NCBI RefSeq assembly: GCF_004348725.1
Contig: NZ_SMKR01000060.1
Location: forward strand, 1-38,146
Length of the DNA: 38,146 nucleotides
DNA from: Kribbella turkmenica
GTDB lineage: Bacteria; Actinomycetota; Actinomycetes; Propionibacteriales; Kribbellaceae
Direction: 5' to 3'
Shown: positions 27,892 through 36,116 of the stretch, piece by piece
Numbering within the stretch: position 1 is the first letter of the stretch
Layout of the letters: each line of letters starts with the position of its first letter
The notes under the pieces: generated by a model
What the model was told of the DNA's origin: nothing
Seen by the model: only the letters and a program-made list of their open reading frames with translations
Databases searched by the model: none
Position numbers and translations under genes: made by a program

Positions 27892-29562
27892 ATGTCAGAA
27901 CGTGCCGAGCGCGTCCTGGCGTGGCTGTGGCCTGTCCTGCTCACCCTGGTGATCACTGCTCCGCTGCTTGCTCCGGGCTACGTGGTCGGCTACGACATGG
28001 TCTTCGTGCCGGACCTCACGGTACGGCTTGACCTGTTCGGTGTCACAACGGCCATGCCCCGGGCTGTCCCATCGGACGTGGTCGTTGCCGTCCTGGACGA
28101 CGTGGTCGGCGGCCAGGTGCTGAACAAGGTCGTTCTGGTGGCGATCCCGTTACTGTCCGGCCTCGGTATGACCGCGCTGTGGCGAGAGCTACGACTCGGC
28201 ACTGCGTTGCCGGGTGCCGCGGCCGTCACCCTCTTCATGTGGAACCCGTTCCTCGCCGAACGGCTCCGACTCGGTGCCTGGGCACTTCTCCTCGGGTACG
28301 CCGCTCTGCCATGGCTCGTCCGGTCCGCGGTCCGACTGCGGAAGGGAACGGGCTGGCCGGGATTCCTGCTGGCGTCGGCCGGCTGTGCGCTCACTGCCTC
28401 AGGTGGAATCACCGGATTGGTTTTGGCCGCCCTCATTCTGCTGTGGCCCGGGCGAGGCCGGGTGTGGCCACTCGGTGGAGCCGCACTTCTGAACGCACCG
28501 TGGTTGGTGGCCGGCCTCGTGCACGGTGGCAACGCCACTGTCGACCCGGCATCGGTGACAGCCTTCGCCGCACGTGACGAAGGCTACGGGGGAGCCCTGC
28601 CCACTCTGCTGACCCTCGGCGGCGTCTGGAACGCAGACGTTGTTCCGGGCAATAGAGGCGACCTGATCCCAGTGATCTTCGCGTTCGTCATGCTGCTGAT
28701 GTCAGTGGCCGGTGCTGTGCTCTGGTGGCGACAGGACCGCATTGCCGGCGCTCTTGTCGTGGCGGCCGGTCTGGCCGTGGTCATCGGCATGGCAGGCGTC
28801 GTGGCGCCGGGCTTCTTCGCAGACGTCGTGGCGAGCGTTCCCGGTGCCGGCCTGTTCCGGGACGGACAGCGCTACCTGGCTCCGTTGGTCTTGCTCGAGG
28901 CTGTGGGCTTCGGTGTGGCTGTCCACGCCCTGCGGCAGCGTATCCCGCTCCACCGAGTCGTCGGCGCGACCGCCGTACTGCTGCCGATCGCGGCGCTGCC
29001 GACGCTGGTCGGCGGGCCTGGGCTCAACGTGTCGCAGTACCCGTCGGACTGGGGTAGGGCACAGCGCGTGCTCGCCGGGCCGTTCATCCCGTGGCCGTTC
29101 GAGTCCTATCGCGCACCGGTCTGGAACGGCCGTCGTCCGGTGCGGGATCCGATGCCCCGGTACTTCGACCCACCGGCGATCGTCCCCGACGAGTTGATCG
29201 TGGGCGGCCACCGACTGGCCGGTGAGGACCCTCGCGCCACCGCGGTGGCAACGGCGGTCAGGGCGGCGATGCGCACCGGTGCTGATCCGACGCCCGTGCT
29301 GCTGGAGCAGGGCGTCGGCTGGCTGGTCGTTGACCGCGAGGCCGGCGGGCCACCACCGCGGGACTCCATCGCAGGCCTGACAGAGGAGTACGCCGGTCTG
29401 ACGGTGAGCGTCTACCGCCTTGCTGGAACGCCTGCGACACAGCGCCCGGACGCCTGGCGGACCGCCGTCGTGCTGGGCGCGTGGGTGCTCGCCGGAGCGA
29501 CCTTGATGGCCGCACTGGCCGGTCTGGTGACCCGTCGCTCCATGGTCTGGCGGCGTCGCTGA
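27892..29562 (+). CDS. Large multi-pass membrane protein, possibly GT-C glycosyltransferase-like
   Basis: 556 residues. Roughly the first 380 hold about ten hydrophobic helices, then a hydrophilic external domain (about 385-530), then a final helix and RRSMVWRRR. After the first helix comes YDMVFVPDLTVRLDLFG, an acidic external loop in the place where GT-C enzymes keep catalytic Asp. FMWNPFLAERLRLGAWALLLGYAALPWL resembles actinobacterial envelope GT-C-like membrane proteins, but I cannot assign a named family. The divergent flippase supports an envelope glycan role. ATG at 27892 with GGGAGGGAAAGGG just upstream; the frame is open further back through the flippase gene, which is a shadow. No terminator is visible in 29563-29640. 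Confidence 0.72.
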   Translation: MSERAERVLAWLWPVLLTLVITAPLLAPGYVVGYDMVFVPDLTVRLDLFGVTTAMPRAVPSDVVVAVLDDVVGGQVLNKVVLVAIPLLSGLGMTALWRELRLGTALPGAAAVTLFMWNPFLAERLRLGAWALLLGYAALPWLVRSAVRLRKGTGWPGFLLASAGCALTASGGITGLVLAALILLWPGRGRVWPLGGAALLNAPWLVAGLVHGGNATVDPASVTAFAARDEGYGGALPTLLTLGGVWNADVVPGNRGDLIPVIFAFVMLLMSVAGAVLWWRQDRIAGALVVAAGLAVVIGMAGVVAPGFFADVVASVPGAGLFRDGQRYLAPLVLLEAVGFGVAVHALRQRIPLHRVVGATAVLLPIAALPTLVGGPGLNVSQYPSDWGRAQRVLAGPFIPWPFESYRAPVWNGRRPVRDPMPRYFDPPAIVPDELIVGGHRLAGEDPRATAVATAVRAAMRTGADPTPVLLEQGVGWLVVDREAGGPPPRDSIAGLTEEYAGLTVSVYRLAGTPATQRPDAWRTAVVLGAWVLAGATLMAALAGLVTRRSMVWRRR

Positions 29563-29640
29563 CCGGGCCCTGATCGGCCTCTGGGTTCCGCTCGGCCCGC
29601 TGGTCGTCGGGTTGCTGCTGCTCGGCTTCGTCGGCTTCCG

Positions 29641-30465
29641 TCAGTTGCGGTCCTCGTCGGCGTCGGCCGAGACCTGGTCCTTGTGGGCGGACCAGATGGC
29701 GGTTCCTGGAACCAGGCGGCCGCGGTCCGGTCCCCAGCCGCCCCAGACCAGGTCGTGCCCGGCCGGCCACTCGGGCTCCAGCAGGTCGTCCACGACGAAC
29801 CCCGCGGCGGTGAGTGCGCGGATCCAGTCACCGGTCGTGCGGTGGTGCTCGGCGTAGACCGGCGTCCCCGCGCCGTCCACTTCGACGTACGGCGTCCGGT
29901 CGAAGTACGAATGGGTGATGCGCAGGCCGGCCGGGGTGGGATCGTCCGGCATCGACCAGCGGATCGGGTGAGTGACCGAGAACACCAGCAGTCCGCCCGG
30001 CTTCAGGGTTCTGGCGATCTCGCGCAGCGCGGTCCCGGCGTCGCTCACGAACGGCAGCGCACCGAACGCCGAGCAGACGATGTCGAAGGCGGCGTCCCGG
30101 TAGGGCACCGCGGTGGCGTCGGCGGCGACCGTGCGAACGGCAGTGCCGGTCCGGGCGTCGAGCTGCCGGGCGATCCGGAGTTGCTCGACCGAGATGTCGA
30201 AGGCAACGACATCGGCGCCCTGGCCCACCAGCCAGCGTGCGCACTGGGCGCCGCCGCAGCCGACCTCGAGGACGCGCTTGCCGCGGACCGGTCCGAGCAG
30301 CCGGGCGTGCTCCTCGTCGACACCTTCCGGGCACCAGACGAAACGGTCGTCGCCGAGGAACTCGCCGTGCTCCGCGAGATACTCCTTCGCGGCCGAGTCC
30401 CAGTAGGCGCGGCTGGCGCGTGACGTCTGGGACTCGGTCAGTTCAACTCTGCGCGGCTCGGCCAC
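29641..30465 (-). CDS. Class I SAM-dependent methyltransferase
   Basis: 274 residues. SAM motif I is VLEVGCGGA at 65-73, with the ribose-binding acidic residue Asp90 (VVAFDIS). The next motif is FDIVCSAFGALPFV, and LKPGGLLVFSVTHPIRW follows, as in the methyltransferase type 11 group. The substrate is unknown. It starts at GTG 30465; its -10 hexamer overlaps the stop codon of the upstream MerR gene on the same strand. In my memory a methyltransferase beside rpsA also occurs in Streptomyces. Confidence 0.87.
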   Translation of the reverse strand: MAEPRRVELTESQTSRASRAYWDSAAKEYLAEHGEFLGDDRFVWCPEGVDEEHARLLGPVRGKRVLEVGCGGAQCARWLVGQGADVVAFDISVEQLRIARQLDARTGTAVRTVAADATAVPYRDAAFDIVCSAFGALPFVSDAGTALREIARTLKPGGLLVFSVTHPIRWSMPDDPTPAGLRITHSYFDRTPYVEVDGAGTPVYAEHHRTTGDWIRALTAAGFVVDDLLEPEWPAGHDLVWGGWGPDRGRLVPGTAIWSAHKDQVSADADEDRN

Positions 30466-30471
30466 GCGGTC

Positions 30472-30477
30472 AGGTTA
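30472..30477 (-). promoter_or_regulatory. Leaderless -10 element of the methyltransferase gene
   Basis: Minus-strand TAACCT lies 6 nt before the GTG at 30465, and its first three bases are the TAA stop of the MerR-type gene. This suggests the methyltransferase is transcribed independently of that gene. Confidence 0.45.
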
Positions 30478-31227
30478 CGCGTCCAGCCGGTTGTCGGCGT
30501 ACACGGTCATCGCATCCCGCAGGTACTCGACCAGCGAGTCGTCGCCGTCGCCGATGTTCTGCCGGAAGCGCTCGTCGTCGACGTACATCTGGCCGAGGCC
30601 CTTGTAGGCCTCGCGCGTCGGCGTCCAGAACAGGCTGGTCACCTCGTAGTGCTGCTGGATCAGCTCCTGCACGCTCAGTTCGGTCACTGCGGTCCCTTCC
30701 GCCTTGAGTGCGGCCAGACCCTCGTGCACACGGGTGTAGCCGGTCCGGGCCTTCTCGGCTTCCTCCTCGGACCACCCCTGAATCCGCCGGTAGCTCGCGT
30801 CGACGGCCTCGTCACCCCAGCGCTCGCGGGCCTCGGCCTCGTACGGGTTGTGCTCGAATCCTTCGAAGACCTTCTCCGGTGACATCTCTCCTCCTTTCCT
30901 GAGGTTCTCGATGGTGGAGTCGACGGTCCGGACCAGCTGCGCGAGTCGCAGCTGCTCGCGCAGCAGCCACTCCTTGTGCCGGGCGAGCACCGCGATCGTG
31001 TCGTGGCTGCTCCGGTGCGCGATGACCTCGGCCACCACGTCCAGGCTCAGTCCGAGGTCCCGCAGCAGCAGGATCTGCTGAAGCCGCAGCAGTTGCTCCT
31101 GCTCGTAGTACCGCCGCCCGTTGGGCGCGGTGCGGGCCGGCACCAGCAGCCCGATCGCGTGGTAGTGCCGCAATGTGCGCGCGGTGACGCCGGACGCCCG
31201 GGCCACCTCCGCGATCGACCACGCCAT
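30475..31227 (-). CDS. MerR family regulator with TipAS-like ligand domain
   Basis: 250 residues. The MerR winged helix (1-70) begins MAWSIAEVARASGVTARTLRHYHAIGLL with wing RRYYEQEQLLRL. A dimerisation coiled coil runs about 75-115. The C-terminal domain (about 120-250) resembles TipAS, the drug-binding domain of TipAL (FEHNPYEAEARERWGDEA and QHYEVTSLFWTPTREAYKGL). TipAL-type proteins activate promoters on binding thiopeptides or other amphipathic drugs. ATG 31227 has AGGAG upstream; residues of the open frame beyond it fall in the promoter. Confidence 0.88.
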   Translation of the reverse strand: MAWSIAEVARASGVTARTLRHYHAIGLLVPARTAPNGRRYYEQEQLLRLQQILLLRDLGLSLDVVAEVIAHRSSHDTIAVLARHKEWLLREQLRLAQLVRTVDSTIENLRKGGEMSPEKVFEGFEHNPYEAEARERWGDEAVDASYRRIQGWSEEEAEKARTGYTRVHEGLAALKAEGTAVTELSVQELIQQHYEVTSLFWTPTREAYKGLGQMYVDDERFRQNIGDGDDSLVEYLRDAMTVYADNRLDA

Positions 31228-31256
31228 CGTGCCGCTCCTTTCCGTCAACGGGCTCG

Positions 31257-31287
31257 ACCGTAGGGGTTGCCGTAACGTCAACTTCAA
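31257..31287 (-). promoter_or_regulatory. MerR-type promoter/operator for autoregulation
   Basis: On the minus strand, -35 TTGAAG (31287-31282) and -10 TACGGT (31262-31257) are separated by 19 bp, the over-long spacing used by MerR activators. The spacer is almost filled by the dyad GTTGCCGTAACGTCAAC (31266-31282, plus-strand reading), symmetric except for one base pair. It lies between the regulator gene and the divergent kinase gene. Confidence 0.65.
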
Positions 31288-31311
31288 ACCTCTTTGGCAG
31301 GATCACCCGGC

Positions 31312-32202
31312 ATGAGCGAGTTCGCGGCCAGTGCGGTGCCACTGACAGGCGGGTACGGCGGTCAGACGTACGCGGTCAGCGCGGCGGGAGAGGACGCCGT
31401 ACTGAAGCTGTACGTGAAGGACCCCGGCCGGGCCGCGGTGGACGCGGCCCTGCTCCGCCTGGTGCAGGGGCTGCTGCCGGTGCCGCGGATCCTGGACGCG
31501 AAGCGCGAGGGGTCGCCGGACGATCCGCCGTACCTGCTGACCGAGCGGCTGCCGGGGATGAACCTGCAGGTGTTCCTGGAGTCGGCCGGCGAGGAGGACC
31601 GCCGGCGGGTCGGCGAGCAGTTGGGCGAGTTGCTGGTGCGGCTGAGCGGGATGCCGTTCCTCACCATCGGGATGTTTCGCGACGGCGACCTGGGGATCGA
31701 GCCGTTCGGGGCCGGCGACCTCGAGCAGTACGCCGAGGGACTCGACCTCGGGCTGGACGCGGGGCAGCGGGACGGCCTCGCCGCGGTGATCGCCGAGGCC
31801 GAGGACCTGCTCGCCGCTGCAGTCGACCGGGTCTGCCTGGTGCACGGCGACTTCAATCCGAAGAACCTGCTGGTCGATCCGGCGGCCGCTCGGATCACCG
31901 GCCTGATCGACTGGGAGTTCGCGTACGCCGGGTCGCCGTACGCCGACCTGGGAAACCTCTTCCGGTTCTGCGCCGACCCGGTGCTGGCCGGCGCGGTCCT
32001 GGGCGTCGTCCGGGGGAGCGGCCCGGACCTCGGCGAGCCGCTGGTCGGCCTCGGCCGGGCGGCGGACCTGTGGGCGCTGCTCGACCTCGCCGCCCGGTCG
32101 TCCGAGCACGAGGTCGCGGCGGCCGCGCACGGCCTGGTTTCTCGGATGGCGGACACGCGTACCCTCGCCGGAGGCAGGCCCGCGCTGGACGTCGTACATT
32201 GA
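31312..32202 (+). CDS. APH-family aminoglycoside/choline-type phosphotransferase
   Basis: 296-residue small-molecule kinase. The N-lobe has GGYGGQTYAV and the ATP-binding Lys in DAVLKLYVKD. The catalytic loop is His178-Gly-Asp180 to Asn185 (HGDFNPKN), and the metal-binding Asp200 lies in IDWEFAYAGSPYADLGN. All catalytic residues are intact. The family phosphorylates antibiotics or metabolites; the substrate here is unknown. The ATG has a weak AGGATC upstream. It lies 84 nt from the divergent TipA-like regulator gene across a MerR operator, so it may be a target. Confidence 0.85.
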   Translation: MSEFAASAVPLTGGYGGQTYAVSAAGEDAVLKLYVKDPGRAAVDAALLRLVQGLLPVPRILDAKREGSPDDPPYLLTERLPGMNLQVFLESAGEEDRRRVGEQLGELLVRLSGMPFLTIGMFRDGDLGIEPFGAGDLEQYAEGLDLGLDAGQRDGLAAVIAEAEDLLAAAVDRVCLVHGDFNPKNLLVDPAAARITGLIDWEFAYAGSPYADLGNLFRFCADPVLAGAVLGVVRGSGPDLGEPLVGLGRAADLWALLDLAARSSEHEVAAAAHGLVSRMADTRTLAGGRPALDVVH

Positions 32203-32272
32203 GATCAGTTGGTGATTTCGTGGCACGTCGGGAGACCTCGGCGGGCGGCCGGTAGGCACCGGGTGCCCCAGG

Positions 32273-32302
32273 TTGTGCTGCCTTCGTCAAGACCGGTATT
32301 CT
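32273..32302 (+). promoter_or_regulatory. rpsA promoter and long leader
   Basis: TTGTGC (32273-32278), an 18-bp spacer and TATTCT (32297-32302) form a good vegetative promoter. It gives a leader of about 155 nt before the rpsA ATG at 32464, unusual in a window of mostly short leaders. A small GGCAC/GTGCC hairpin at 32255-32267 precedes it and is too weak to call a terminator. Confidence 0.55.
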
Positions 32303-32463
32303 GTGATGTGCGCTATGGGCCCGCGCGACCTCGGACGGAGCAGGCTCGTGCTCGCAGCAGTCGGTGGTGAACTGTCGTCTTCAGGCAATCCCGCGGTTTG
32401 GTGCGATCCAACGGTTCATGACGCGACCGCACGACACCACCAGTCCACGGAGCAACCCACCAC

Positions 32464-33942
32464 ATGACGGCCAGCATCGAGGCACCTCTCGACCCCGCAG
32501 TGCGCAACACCCCGCAGGTAGCGGTCAATGACATCGGGTCGGAGGAAGACTTCCTCGCGGCGATCGATCAGACCATCAAGTACTTCAACGACGGCGACAT
32601 CGTCGAGGGCACCATCGTCAAGGTCGACCGGGACGAGGTCCTGCTCGACATCGGTTACAAGACCGAAGGCGTCATTCCCTCCCGCGAGCTGTCGATCAAG
32701 CACGACGTCGACCCGAACGAGGTCGTCAACGTCGGCGACCACGTCGAGGCCCTGGTTCTCCAGAAGGAGGACAAGGAAGGCCGTCTGATCCTCTCGAAGA
32801 AGCGCGCCCAGTACGAGAAGGCCTGGGGCACGATCGAGAAGATCAAGGAGGAGGACGGCGTCGTCACCGGCACCGTCATCGAGGTCGTCAAGGGTGGTCT
32901 CATCCTCGACATCGGTCTCCGTGGCTTCCTGCCTGCCTCGCTCGTCGAGATGCGCCGGGTCCGCGACCTCCAGCCGTACGTCGGCCAGGAGATCGAGGCC
33001 AAGATCATCGAGCTGGACAAGAACCGCAACAACGTGGTCCTGTCCCGCCGGGCGTGGCTGGAGCAGACGCAGTCCGAGGTGCGGATGAACTTCCTCACCC
33101 AGCTGCAGAAGGGCCAGATCCGCAAGGGTGTCGTCTCCTCGATCGTCAACTTCGGTGCGTTCGTGGACCTCGGCGGCGTCGACGGTCTGGTGCACGTGTC
33201 CGAGCTGTCCTGGAAGCACATCGACCACCCGACCGAGGTCGTCGAGGTCGGCCAGGAGGTCACCGTCGAGGTGCTGGACGTCGACATGGACCGCGAGCGC
33301 GTCTCGCTGTCGCTGAAGGCGACCCAGGAGGACCCGTGGCAGCAGTTCGCCCGGACCCACCAGATGGGCCAGATCGTGCCCGGCAAGGTCACCAAGCTGG
33401 TTCCGTTCGGTTCGTTCGTCCGCGTGGAGGAGGGCATCGAGGGTCTGGTGCACATCTCCGAGCTGGCCGAGCGGCACGTCGAGATCCCGGAGCAGGTCGT
33501 CCAGGTCAACGACGACGTCATGGTCAAGATCATCGACATCGACCTGGAGCGGCGCCGGATCTCGCTGTCGCTGAAGCAGGCCAACGAGGGTGTCGACCCG
33601 GTGTCGGACGACTTCGACCCGACCCTGTACGGCATGGCGGCGACGTACGACGAGCAGGGCAACTACGTCTACCCCGAGGGCTTCGACCCGGAGACCGGCG
33701 AGTGGCTCGAGGGCTTCGAGAAGCAGCGTGAGGAGTGGGAGCGGCAGTACGCCGAGGCCCACGCGCGCTGGGAGGCCCACAAGAAGCAGATCGAGGAGTC
33801 CAAGACGGCCGACGTCGAGGCCGGCGAGGCGTCGACGTACTCGTCCGCGGCGGCTCCGAAGGACGACGTTCCCGTCGAGGGTGCGCTCGCTTCCGACGAG
33901 GCGCTGCAGGCGCTCCGCGAGAAGCTGACCGGCCAGGGCTGA
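32464..33942 (+). CDS. rpsA: 30S ribosomal protein S1
   Basis: 492-residue mRNA-binding ribosomal protein. Four S1 domains are visible, starting near GDIVEGTIVKVDRDEVLLDIG, GVVTGTVIEVVKGGLILDIG, GQIRKGVVSSIVNFGAFVDLG and GQIVPGKVTKLVPFGSFVRV (about residues 37, 120, 203 and 290). Four domains, not six, is the actinobacterial form. The C-terminal 110 residues are acidic and charged. The ATG has only a distant GGAG (32449-32452). The long leader could carry autogenous control, known for S1 in other bacteria. Ends at a strong hairpin. Confidence 0.97.
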   Translation: MTASIEAPLDPAVRNTPQVAVNDIGSEEDFLAAIDQTIKYFNDGDIVEGTIVKVDRDEVLLDIGYKTEGVIPSRELSIKHDVDPNEVVNVGDHVEALVLQKEDKEGRLILSKKRAQYEKAWGTIEKIKEEDGVVTGTVIEVVKGGLILDIGLRGFLPASLVEMRRVRDLQPYVGQEIEAKIIELDKNRNNVVLSRRAWLEQTQSEVRMNFLTQLQKGQIRKGVVSSIVNFGAFVDLGGVDGLVHVSELSWKHIDHPTEVVEVGQEVTVEVLDVDMDRERVSLSLKATQEDPWQQFARTHQMGQIVPGKVTKLVPFGSFVRVEEGIEGLVHISELAERHVEIPEQVVQVNDDVMVKIIDIDLERRRISLSLKQANEGVDPVSDDFDPTLYGMAATYDEQGNYVYPEGFDPETGEWLEGFEKQREEWERQYAEAHARWEAHKKQIEESKTADVEAGEASTYSSAAAPKDDVPVEGALASDEALQALREKLTGQG

Positions 33943-33964
33943 CCTGTCCTGACCCGGTAGGACC

Positions 33965-34003
33965 CGAGACCCCCGCACCCCCGTACTGGGTGCGGGGGTC
34001 TCG
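33965..34003 (+). terminator. rpsA terminator
   Basis: Perfect 16-bp stem (33965-33980 CGAGACCCCCGCACCC with 33988-34003) and loop CCGTACT, 22 nt after the rpsA stop. Between it and the coaE promoter (34004-34146) I see no gene. Confidence 0.88.
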
Positions 34004-34146
34004 CACGTCCGGAGGTCAGTCGTAGACCGGCGCCGCCGGGAGTCGCCGGAACCGTTGCCCCACCGGCCGCCGCCTCGCCCTGGATCCGCGTCCGCAGTTC
34101 CAGCACATGCGCTAGGCCGGTCGCCGCGCCGAGGTCAGGGCCTGAG

Positions 34147-34152
34147 TAGGGT
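34147..34152 (+). promoter_or_regulatory. Leaderless -10 element of coaE
   Basis: TAGGGT lies 6 nt before the GTG at 34159. AGGG inside it could be misread as a weak Shine-Dalgarno. Confidence 0.5.
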
Positions 34153-34158
34153 GCTGGC

Positions 34159-34776
34159 GTGCTGAGAGTGGGACTGACCGGGGGTATCGGGTCCGGCAAG
34201 AGTGCGGTGTCGTCGCGGCTGGCTGACCGCGGGGCGGTGGTGATCGACTCCGACGTACTGGCGCGAGAGGTGGTCGCCAAGGGCACCGACGGGCTGGCCG
34301 AAGTGGTGCGCGCGTTCGGCGGCGACGTACTGACTGCCGAGGGTGAGCTGGACCGGCCGGCGGTCGGGCGGATCGTGTTCGGTGACGAGGCGGCCCGGCG
34401 CAGGCTGGAGGCCATCATCCATCCGCGGGTTCGGGCCCGGGCGGCCGAGCTCGAGGCCGCCGCACCGGCTGATGCCGTGGTCGTGCACGACATCCCGTTG
34501 CTGGTCGAGACGGGTCAGGCCGACCGGTTCGACATCGTCCTGGTGGTGGATGTGCCGGTCGACGTACAGGTCGAACGGCTGACCACGCAGCGGGGCATGA
34601 CCGAGGCGGAGGCGAACCAGCGGATCGCGAGCCAGGCGACCCGGGAGCAGCGGCTCGCGGCGGCCGGCGTCGTGGTGGACAACTCGGGCTCGCTCGACGA
34701 CCTGGACCGGCGGATCGCCGGGGTGTGGGCCGAGTTACGGCGGCGGGCAGGGCACAGTCCGGACACGAAAGCGTGA
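34159..34776 (+). CDS. coaE: Dephospho-CoA kinase
   Basis: 205-residue enzyme of the last step of CoA synthesis, phosphorylating the 3'-hydroxyl of dephospho-CoA. The P-loop GGIGSGKS is at residues 8-15. DSDVLAREVV and the LID region (LTTQRGMTEAEANQRIASQAT) follow. It ends after the kinase domain, whereas the mycobacterial enzyme carries an extra GrpB-like C-terminal domain. It follows rpsA as in many actinobacteria but has its own promoter. The 134-nt gap before the next gene shows no feature I can name. Confidence 0.95.
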   Translation: MLRVGLTGGIGSGKSAVSSRLADRGAVVIDSDVLAREVVAKGTDGLAEVVRAFGGDVLTAEGELDRPAVGRIVFGDEAARRRLEAIIHPRVRARAAELEAAAPADAVVVHDIPLLVETGQADRFDIVLVVDVPVDVQVERLTTQRGMTEAEANQRIASQATREQRLAAAGVVVDNSGSLDDLDRRIAGVWAELRRRAGHSPDTKA

Positions 34777-34910
34777 CCCCTGCGCGGTAAATGATGATTC
34801 CAGGGCGGCCTGTACGAGAATCTGTCCCGGTTCGGCCCGGGTGACCGGGCCGCCAGCACCGTCGGCGCGGGCCCCGCGCCGGTCCGGACGTCCGAGGTTG
34901 GGAGGATGGC

Positions 34911-36116
34911 GTGGTCTGTCCGCGCTGCAACTCAGACGTCCCCGAGGTGTCGCACTTCTGCCACCACTGTGGCAACGACGTGCGCACCGGGGACGCCGAG
35001 CGGAAGAAGGCGTACGCCGCCAGGCCGGACGAGCCGGTGGCGTCGTTCCGGCTGGTCTCGACGATCATGCCGCAGGGCGCCGGCCGGCAGCCCTACACCT
35101 ACAAGGTCGCCCTCGGGGTCGCCCTGCTGCTGACCGTGATCACGGCCGCGCTCGGTGCCCTGCCGGTGGCGATCATGGTGGCCGCCTTCTCCATCCCGAT
35201 CGTCTACATCCTCTACCTGTACGACGTGAACCTGTGGGAGGACGAGCCGGTCCCGGTCGTCGCCGCGGCGTTCGTGCTGACCGGCGTACTGGCCGCGGTC
35301 TTCACCTGGCTGTGGTCGGACAAGATCGTGCTGTCGATCGGCACGATCGGCGGCAACGACGCCGGTCCGGCGCTGCGGGACCTGCTGATCCTGCTCCTGC
35401 TGGTCCCGGTCGTGTCCGAACTGGTCCGCCAGATCGGCCCGCTCTACCTGGCGTCGCGGCCGCGCTACGACGACCTGATGGACGGCTTCACCTTCGGTGT
35501 CGTCGCCGGTGTCGGGTTCGCGTGCTTCGAGACGCTGGTGCTGCACTGGGGCTGGATCAGCGGCGGCTTCGCCGGACCGGGCAGCAGCGCCGGCACCTGG
35601 ATCTCGATCGTGGTGCTGCAAGGCTTCATCAAGCCGCTGATCTACGGCTCGGCGACCGGCCTGGCCGCCGCCGAGTTCTCCGGCCTCGGCGAGGGGTACG
35701 ACGGGTTCGGCCCGCCCTGGGTGGCCGGCGTGCTCCAGGCGATCGCGGTCAATGCGCTCTTCCAGGGCGGTGTCTACCTGCTCGGTTTCGTCGGCGGCCA
35801 CGGCTCGACGATCGGCGCGATCCTCGCCGTCGTCTGGGGCCTGCTGCTCCTCGGCGCGCTGATCATCCGGGTCCGCACCGTGCTGCACAAGGGCCTGCTC
35901 GAGGCGGCGCTGGAGGCGGCCGCGCGCGGCGGTTCCAACCACGCGTCGGGCGACCTGGCGTTCTGCTCGCGCTGTGAGATGCCGCTGCTGCCGCACTCCG
36001 ACTTCTGCTCCGCGTGCGGCAACTCGGTGCGGTCCGTGCCGAAGTCCGCCCGCGGTGTGAGCGCACCGGCGGAAGCAGGTTCGTACGAGGCGACGACCGG
36101 GGAGACGCAGGCATGA
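34911..36116 (+). CDS. PrsW-like membrane protein with zinc ribbons at both ends
   Basis: 401 residues. The N-terminal zinc ribbon uses Cys3, Cys6, Cys17 and Cys20 (CPRC...CHHC), and the C-terminal one Cys352, Cys355, Cys366 and Cys369. Between them about eight hydrophobic helices (68-315) resemble PrsW, the intramembrane protease that cleaves anti-sigma factors. The family motifs are degenerate: the EE pair reads Ser169-Glu170, the second motif keeps Glu207 ([12 protein letters not shown]), and the positions where I expect the two histidines read [10 protein letters not shown] and NALFQGG. It may therefore not be proteolytic. GTG start with GGGAGG at 34900-34905. The next gene overlaps by ATGA, so it heads an operon. 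Confidence 0.8.
   Translation: MVCPRCNSDVPEVSHFCHHCGNDVRTGDAERKKAYAARPDEPVASFRLVSTIMPQGAGRQPYTYKVALGVALLLTVITAALGALPVAIMVAAFSIPIVYILYLYDVNLWEDEPVPVVAAAFVLTGVLAAVFTWLWSDKIVLSIGTIGGNDAGPALRDLLILLLLVPVVSELVRQIGPLYLASRPRYDDLMDGFTFGVVAGVGFACFETLVLHWGWISGGFAGPGSSAGTWISIVVLQGFIKPLIYGSATGLAAAEFSGLGEGYDGFGPPWVAGVLQAIAVNALFQGGVYLLGFVGGHGSTIGAILAVVWGLLLLGALIIRVRTVLHKGLLEAALEAAARGGSNHASGDLAFCSRCEMPLLPHSDFCSACGNSVRSVPKSARGVSAPAEAGSYEATTGETQA

Noticed and set aside
29563..29680. Hydrophobic helix-like translation (GPLVVGLLLLGFVGF) just after the membrane protein gene
   Set aside because: It is in a different frame from that gene, has no good start or ribosome site, and runs into the antisense of the methyltransferase. 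A sequencing frameshift near 29550 extending the membrane protein cannot be excluded.
34004..34146. Possible remnant minus-strand coding tail between rpsA and coaE
   Set aside because: Two minus-strand frames are open, but neither has a recognisable family pattern or start; the region is short and GC-rich.
34906..35133. ATG at 34906 opening a 75-codon frame at the start of the PrsW-like gene
   Set aside because: It is out of frame with the zinc ribbon and the membrane domain. GTG 34911 reads directly into the CPRC motif with a well-placed GGGAGG.
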